Source: Chloroflexota bacterium
GTDB lineage: Bacteria > Chloroflexota > Dehalococcoidia > Tepidiformales > Tepidiformaceae
NCBI GenBank assembly: GCA_963169135.1
Contig: CAUJEQ010000209.1
Span: 1-9,201, forward strand
DNA length: 9,201 nucleotides
Reading direction: 5' to 3'
How positions within the stretch are numbered: the stretch's first letter is position 1; each line of letters begins with the position of its first letter. The notes beneath the pieces are model-generated. The model was not told the DNA's origin. It did no database searches and worked only from the letters and a program-made list of their open reading frames with translations. Below are positions 6,905-9,201 of this stretch, piece after piece. A program made the position numbers and the translations under genes.

Positions 6905-7575
6905 CAGGCCGCCTCCGCATAACATCCGTCGAGGAACGACAGCAACAGATCGCATGCCACCTCGACTGCCTGGACCAGCGAATCCTCGTCGGAACACGCT
7001 TCGGCGATCGCCTGCATTTCCGCGCCCGCGTGGGCGATGTCCGCCACCAAATGCACCGAAAAGAACTCGAATTGCCGGGGCTCGAACCCATAGTGTTCGG
7101 TCAACCCCTTGATGACCTGCCACGACATCGCGGGCACCTGGCCCTCGAACGCGAACAACGTCCCCAGCGCATCCGCCAGGGGTGCTTCGCGAGCCGCCTT
7201 CCGAAAGTGCTCCACGAGTGCCTTCGTCTCCGGCCGGAGCTCAGCTATCCGGACGTCATCGGCCCGCAGCCCCAGGGCGGCCGCGAACTCGAGCCAGAGC
7301 GCCGGGTGGTTCCGCTCCCCGTGCTCTTCGTCCCAGAGGTTGTCGAGGAGGAGTTGCCGGATAAGCGGGGACTCCGTCCGGGTGTGGATCGCACTCAGGA
7401 AACGCGGGAAGGCCACTTCGAACGGATAGAACTGCCGTGCGAACTGCTGCAACTTCGCCATTGGCAGCGTTCCCTGCGCCCACTCCACGTAGAACGCATG
7501 CTTCAGCATCGGCTTCTCTTCCAGGATCGCCTTGATGCGCCGCTCGAGGTCAGTACTGGCGCTGAGCGTGGTCAT
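6904..7575 (-). CDS. Haem-oxygenase-like diiron protein (CADD/TenA/PqqC fold)
   Basis: The 223-residue all-helical product shows the six-ligand pattern of haem-oxygenase-like diiron oxidases (CADD, BesC, UndA group): Glu83 and His90 in WDEEHGERNH, Glu144 in FAFEGQVPA, and His175, Asp179, His182 in VHLVADIAH. The spacing (E-x6-H, HxxxDxxH) fits Chlamydia CADD as I recall it. The opening AFYVEWAQGTLPMAKLQQF also matches the family. Tyr29 seems to correspond to the sacrificial Tyr of CADD, but the Tyr before the middle Glu ligand is Phe143 and the Lys ten residues after it is Val154, so p-aminobenzoate synthesis by the CADD route is not assured. TenA thiaminase is less likely because the full metal set is present. 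ATG 7575 has a good AGGAG site. Substrate unknown. Confidence 0.87.
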   Translation of the reverse strand: MTTLSASTDLERRIKAILEEKPMLKHAFYVEWAQGTLPMAKLQQFARQFYPFEVAFPRFLSAIHTRTESPLIRQLLLDNLWDEEHGERNHPALWLEFAAALGLRADDVRIAELRPETKALVEHFRKAAREAPLADALGTLFAFEGQVPAMSWQVIKGLTEHYGFEPRQFEFFSVHLVADIAHAGAEMQAIAEACSDEDSLVQAVEVACDLLLSFLDGCYAEAA

Positions 7576-7583
7576 GGTCGCTT

Positions 7584-7588
7584 CTCCT
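7584..7588 (-). promoter_or_regulatory. Ribosome binding site of the diiron-protein gene
   Basis: On the minus strand AAGGAGAA is followed after 8 bases (counted from the AGGAG core) by the ATG at 7575. It is the strongest Shine-Dalgarno in the window and supports that start. It belongs to a gene not overlapped by its predecessor, so this gene can be initiated independently of trpB2. Confidence 0.8.
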
Positions 7589-7592
7589 TGTC

Positions 7593-7611
7593 GGGGGACC
7601 GCTCCTCCCCC
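7593..7611 (-). other. Hairpin between trpB2 and the diiron-protein gene
   Basis: In the 51-base gap the transcript reads GGGGGA, seven loop bases, TCCCCC: a perfect 6-bp stem. It is followed by GACAAGGAG and not by a U-run, so it is not an intrinsic terminator. It sits four bases before the AGGAG of the next gene and could affect mRNA processing, stability or initiation. The stem is short and may be incidental. Confidence 0.45.
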
Positions 7612-7626
7612 TCCGTGACAGTGAAA

Positions 7627-8982
7627 CTAGATAACCGGCAGGTGCGTCATGGCTTCGCGCACCTTCTCCGCCGGGTAATGGTCGTCGACGAGCTTGCCGG
7701 CCATGTAGTCATCGTAGGCCTGCAGGTCCAGCAGCCCGTGGCCGCTGAGGTTGAAGAGGATGACACGCGACTTGCCTTCTTCCTTCGCCGCCAGTGCCTC
7801 ATCGATGGCTCCCCGGATCGCGTGGGAGCTTTCCGGCGCCGGGATGATGCCCTCGGTCTGCGCGAAGAGCGTCGCCGCCTCGAAGCACGGGTTTTGCGGG
7901 TAGGCCTTGGCCTCGATGTAGCCCTCGTCGTAGAGGTGGCACAGCAGCGGCGCCATCGCGTGGTATCGCAGCCCGCCCGCGTGGATCCCGGGCGGCATGA
8001 ACGTGTGGCCGAGCGTGTACATCTTCATCAGTGGCGTGAGCCCCGCCACATCGCCGAAGTCGTAGCGGTACTCGCCCTTGGTCAGGCTCGGGCACGACGC
8101 TGGCTCGACGGCCATGAAGCGCGTCTTCGTCTTGCCCTCCATCCGATCCTTCATGAACGGGAACAGCAGGCCGGCCGCATTCGAACCACCACCTGCGCAG
8201 CCGATGACGACATCCGGGTACTCCCCGGCCATCTCCATCTGCTTCATCGCCTCCTGGCCGATGACGGTCTGGTGGAGGAGCACGTGGTTCAGCACGCTCC
8301 CAAGCGAATAGCGCGTGTCTTCGCGCATCGCCGCGTCCTCAACAGCCTCGCTGATCGCGATGCCAAGCGAACCCTGGCTCTCCGGGTCCTCTGCCAGGAT
8401 GCCCCGGCCCGCGTTCGTCTCATCGCTCGGGCTGGCGACCACCGAGCCGCCCCACACCCGCATCATCGAACGCCGGTAGGGCTTCTGGTCGTAGGAGACC
8501 TTCACCATGTATACCTTCGACTCGATGCCGAACATCTGGCAGGCAAAAGCCAGCGATGAGCCCCACTGCCCGGCGCCGGTCTCTGTCGCTATCCGCTTCA
8601 CGCCTTCTTGCTTGTTGTAGTACGCCTGCGCGACCGCCGTGTTCGGCTTGTGCGAGCCGCTGGGCGAGACGCCTTCGTACTTGTAGTAGATGTGCGCCGG
8701 AGTATCGAGCGCCTTCTCCAGGAATGTCGCTCGGATGAGCGGCGCCGGCCGCCAAATCTTCAGGATCTCCCGAACCTCGTCGGGGATCGCGATGTACCGC
8801 TCGGTACTGACTTCCTGCTTGATCAGCTCCATTGGAAAGAGCGGTGCCAGCGCCTCCGGGCCGATCGGCTCATGCGTCGCCGGGTGCAGTGGGGGTGCGG
8901 GCGGATTCTTCAGATCCGCCGCGATGTTGTACCAGTGCGTCGGGAGCTCCGACTCTTCCAGGTTGAATTTCCGCGTTGCCAT
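7627..8982 (-). CDS. trpB2: Tryptophan synthase beta chain, TrpB2 type
   Basis: This PLP enzyme condenses indole with serine. The 451-residue length, the N-terminal extension (about 75 residues before RPAPLIRA) and PSGSHKPNTA place it in the TrpB2 class, which lacks the standard TrpA interface. PLP lysine is Lys112; the substrate loop ETGAGQWG is at 134-141; the phosphate-binding loop CAGGGSNAAG is at 262-271; LSGHGLLDL (412-420) closes the cofactor site. The ATG at 8982 is preceded by AGAGGGA. It is the first structural gene after the T-box and the leader frame, so it bears the regulatory signals of the operon. Members of this class may act on free indole or partner a divergent TrpA; no trpA is visible. 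No defects seen. Confidence 0.96.
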   Translation of the reverse strand: MATRKFNLEESELPTHWYNIAADLKNPPAPPLHPATHEPIGPEALAPLFPMELIKQEVSTERYIAIPDEVREILKIWRPAPLIRATFLEKALDTPAHIYYKYEGVSPSGSHKPNTAVAQAYYNKQEGVKRIATETGAGQWGSSLAFACQMFGIESKVYMVKVSYDQKPYRRSMMRVWGGSVVASPSDETNAGRGILAEDPESQGSLGIAISEAVEDAAMREDTRYSLGSVLNHVLLHQTVIGQEAMKQMEMAGEYPDVVIGCAGGGSNAAGLLFPFMKDRMEGKTKTRFMAVEPASCPSLTKGEYRYDFGDVAGLTPLMKMYTLGHTFMPPGIHAGGLRYHAMAPLLCHLYDEGYIEAKAYPQNPCFEAATLFAQTEGIIPAPESSHAIRGAIDEALAAKEEGKSRVILFNLSGHGLLDLQAYDDYMAGKLVDDHYPAEKVREAMTHLPVI

Positions 8983-8992
8983 TTTTGTGCTG

Positions 8993-8999
8993 TCCCTCT
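8993..8999 (-). promoter_or_regulatory. Ribosome binding site of trpB2, overlapping the leader-frame stop
   Basis: The transcript reads TAGAGGGA, then 10 bases, then the trpB2 ATG. The TAG (9000-8998) closes the Trp-rich leader frame, so the stop codon and the Shine-Dalgarno share bases. A ribosome terminating there would cover the trpB2 initiation site; one stalled upstream would not. Confidence 0.75.
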
Positions 9000-9105
9000 A
9001 ACTAGGTTGTTTCCACCAGTTGCCGGGCCGGTCTCGAAGCCACCCCCATGCGCCTTCGAACCGTCGTGTCTCCGCGGTGGATTCGCCTTGCGGCACAGAG
9101 AACAC
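8998..9105 (-). CDS. Candidate Trp-codon-rich leader peptide
   Basis: Between the terminator and trpB2 an open frame ends FEGAWGWLRDRPGNWWKQPS then TAG. It has TGG at 9048-9046, 9042-9040, 9018-9016 and 9015-9013: four tryptophans in 12 codons just before the stop. The end NWWKQPS recalls the GWWRTS end of the E. coli trp leader peptide. There is no ATG after the terminator; candidate starts are GTG at 9105 (35 residues, GAGG six bases upstream, inside the 3' arm of the terminator) and GTG at 9096 (32 residues). The likely role is a translated sensor of charged tRNA-Trp acting on trpB2 initiation, as for the rtpA leader peptide of B. subtilis. Start and translation are unproven; chance occurrence is the alternative. 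Confidence 0.55.
   Translation of the reverse strand: MFSVPQGESTAETRRFEGAWGWLRDRPGNWWKQPS
9034..9059 (-). other. Possible hairpin around the first Trp codon pair of the leader frame
   Basis: TCGAAG (9059-9054) can pair with CTTCGA (9039-9034), a perfect 6-bp stem with a 14-base loop that contains the first two TGG codons. A ribosome stalled at these codons would open it. No clear partner that would sequester the trpB2 Shine-Dalgarno was found, so its regulatory meaning is uncertain. Confidence 0.35.
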
Positions 9106-9136
9106 AAAACCCCTCGCCGTCAAAGGACGAGGGGTT
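9101..9136 (-). terminator. Intrinsic terminator of the T-box leader
   Basis: In the transcript AACCCCTCG (9136-9128), an 11-base loop and CGAGGGGTT (9116-9108) form a perfect 9-bp GC-rich stem followed by TTGTGTT. Its 5' arm overlaps the bases used by the antiterminator (CTCG at 9131-9128), so the two are mutually exclusive, as expected of a T-box that acts on transcription. Confidence 0.9.
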
Positions 9137-9201
9137 CTCGCGGTGCCACCTTTGTTCCCGCGCGGATCACGCCGCCCGGGCACTTGTCAGCCGCCGCGGC
9201 A
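9121..9201 (-). promoter_or_regulatory. T-box riboswitch (3' part; stem I lies beyond the window)
   Basis: The transcript contains AAAGGTGGCACCGCG (9153-9139), the conserved T-box sequence. The antiterminator pairs CAAAGG (9154-9149) with CCTTTG (9126-9121) and CGAG (9140-9137) with CTCG (9131-9128), leaving the bulge that holds TGGC (9148-9145). UGGC complements a tRNA 3' end GCCA, fitting tRNA-Trp with discriminator G73. Just upstream is a stem III-like hairpin (9180-9157): eight pairs with a single G-G mismatch and the loop CGTGAT. Stem I and the specifier codon are outside the window, so Trp specificity is inferred from the discriminator match and from the genes controlled. When uncharged tRNA binds, read-through into the operon is expected. 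Confidence 0.92.
9157..9180 (-). other. Stem III-like hairpin of the T-box leader
   Basis: CCCG-G-GCGG, loop CGTGAT, CCGC-G-CGGG: four plus four base pairs around one G-G mismatch, ending three bases before the antiterminator. Position and size match stem III, the helix between stem I and the antiterminator in most T-boxes. Confidence 0.75.

Noticed and set aside
6904..7575. TenA thiaminase or PqqC
   Set aside because: The complete diiron ligand set with HxxxDxxH fits the CADD/BesC/UndA group better than either.
7593..7611. Intrinsic terminator between trpB2 and the diiron-protein gene
   Set aside because: The stem is not followed by a U-run and the next ribosome site begins at once.
6697..8559. 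Long plus-strand open frame (620 codons) opposite trpB2, the diiron protein and the helical-bundle gene
   Set aside because: It spans three well-supported minus-strand genes, is very rich in Arg, Leu and His, and has no recognisable motif or ribosome site.
9000..9049. ATG-started 15-codon frame in the leader (MGVASRPARQLVETT)
   Set aside because: It has an ATG, but no Trp codon and no convincing ribosome site; the overlapping frame with four TGG codons explains the region better.

Overview
The window is one minus-strand, high-GC, gene-dense block: a tryptophan operon read from right to left, with its regulatory leader at the right edge. In order of transcription it holds a T-box leader (cut by the window end), a possible Trp-codon-rich leader peptide, trpB2, a haem-oxygenase-like diiron protein, a four-helix-bundle protein with a Pro/Gly tail, trpS, trpE, a degenerate Nudix-fold protein, a degenerate Nudix plus carboxymuconolactone-decarboxylase (CMD) fusion, an HAD phosphatase, a 109-residue protein I do not recognise, trpG, trpD, and the first 35 codons of trpC, which runs off the left edge. 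No trpA, trpF or classical trpB is in view; they may lie downstream.

The organism is a GC-rich bacterium. A transcriptional T-box on a trp operon together with trpB2 and GTG starts fits Chloroflexota best, with Actinomycetota or another T-box-bearing GC-rich lineage as alternatives. This is inference; no rRNA or other marker is present.

Regulation is the best-supported system. The last ~100 bases contain, in transcript order, a stem III-like hairpin, the T-box sequence with a UGGC element (complementary to a tRNA ending GCCA, as expected for tRNA-Trp with discriminator G73), and a mutually exclusive antiterminator and intrinsic terminator. Past the terminator an open frame carries four TGG codons in 12 codons and ends in a TAG that overlaps the Shine-Dalgarno of trpB2. 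That layout resembles the B. subtilis rtpA operon, where a tRNA-Trp T-box is followed by a Trp-rich leader peptide controlling translation. The window may therefore show two-tier sensing of uncharged tRNA-Trp, placed on the biosynthetic operon itself.

Below the leader, all genes are tightly packed. Except for a 51-base gap after trpB2 and a 21-base gap after trpE, every junction overlaps (ATGA, GTGA, TGATG or TAGTG), so translational coupling is likely. TrpE and TrpG make anthranilate, TrpD adds the phosphoribosyl group, TrpC closes the indole ring, TrpB2 joins indole to serine and TrpS charges the tRNA that the T-box reads. Six accessory genes are embedded among them: two between trpB2 and trpS, four between trpE and trpG. 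Their role in tryptophan metabolism is unknown and they are the main candidates for new biology.
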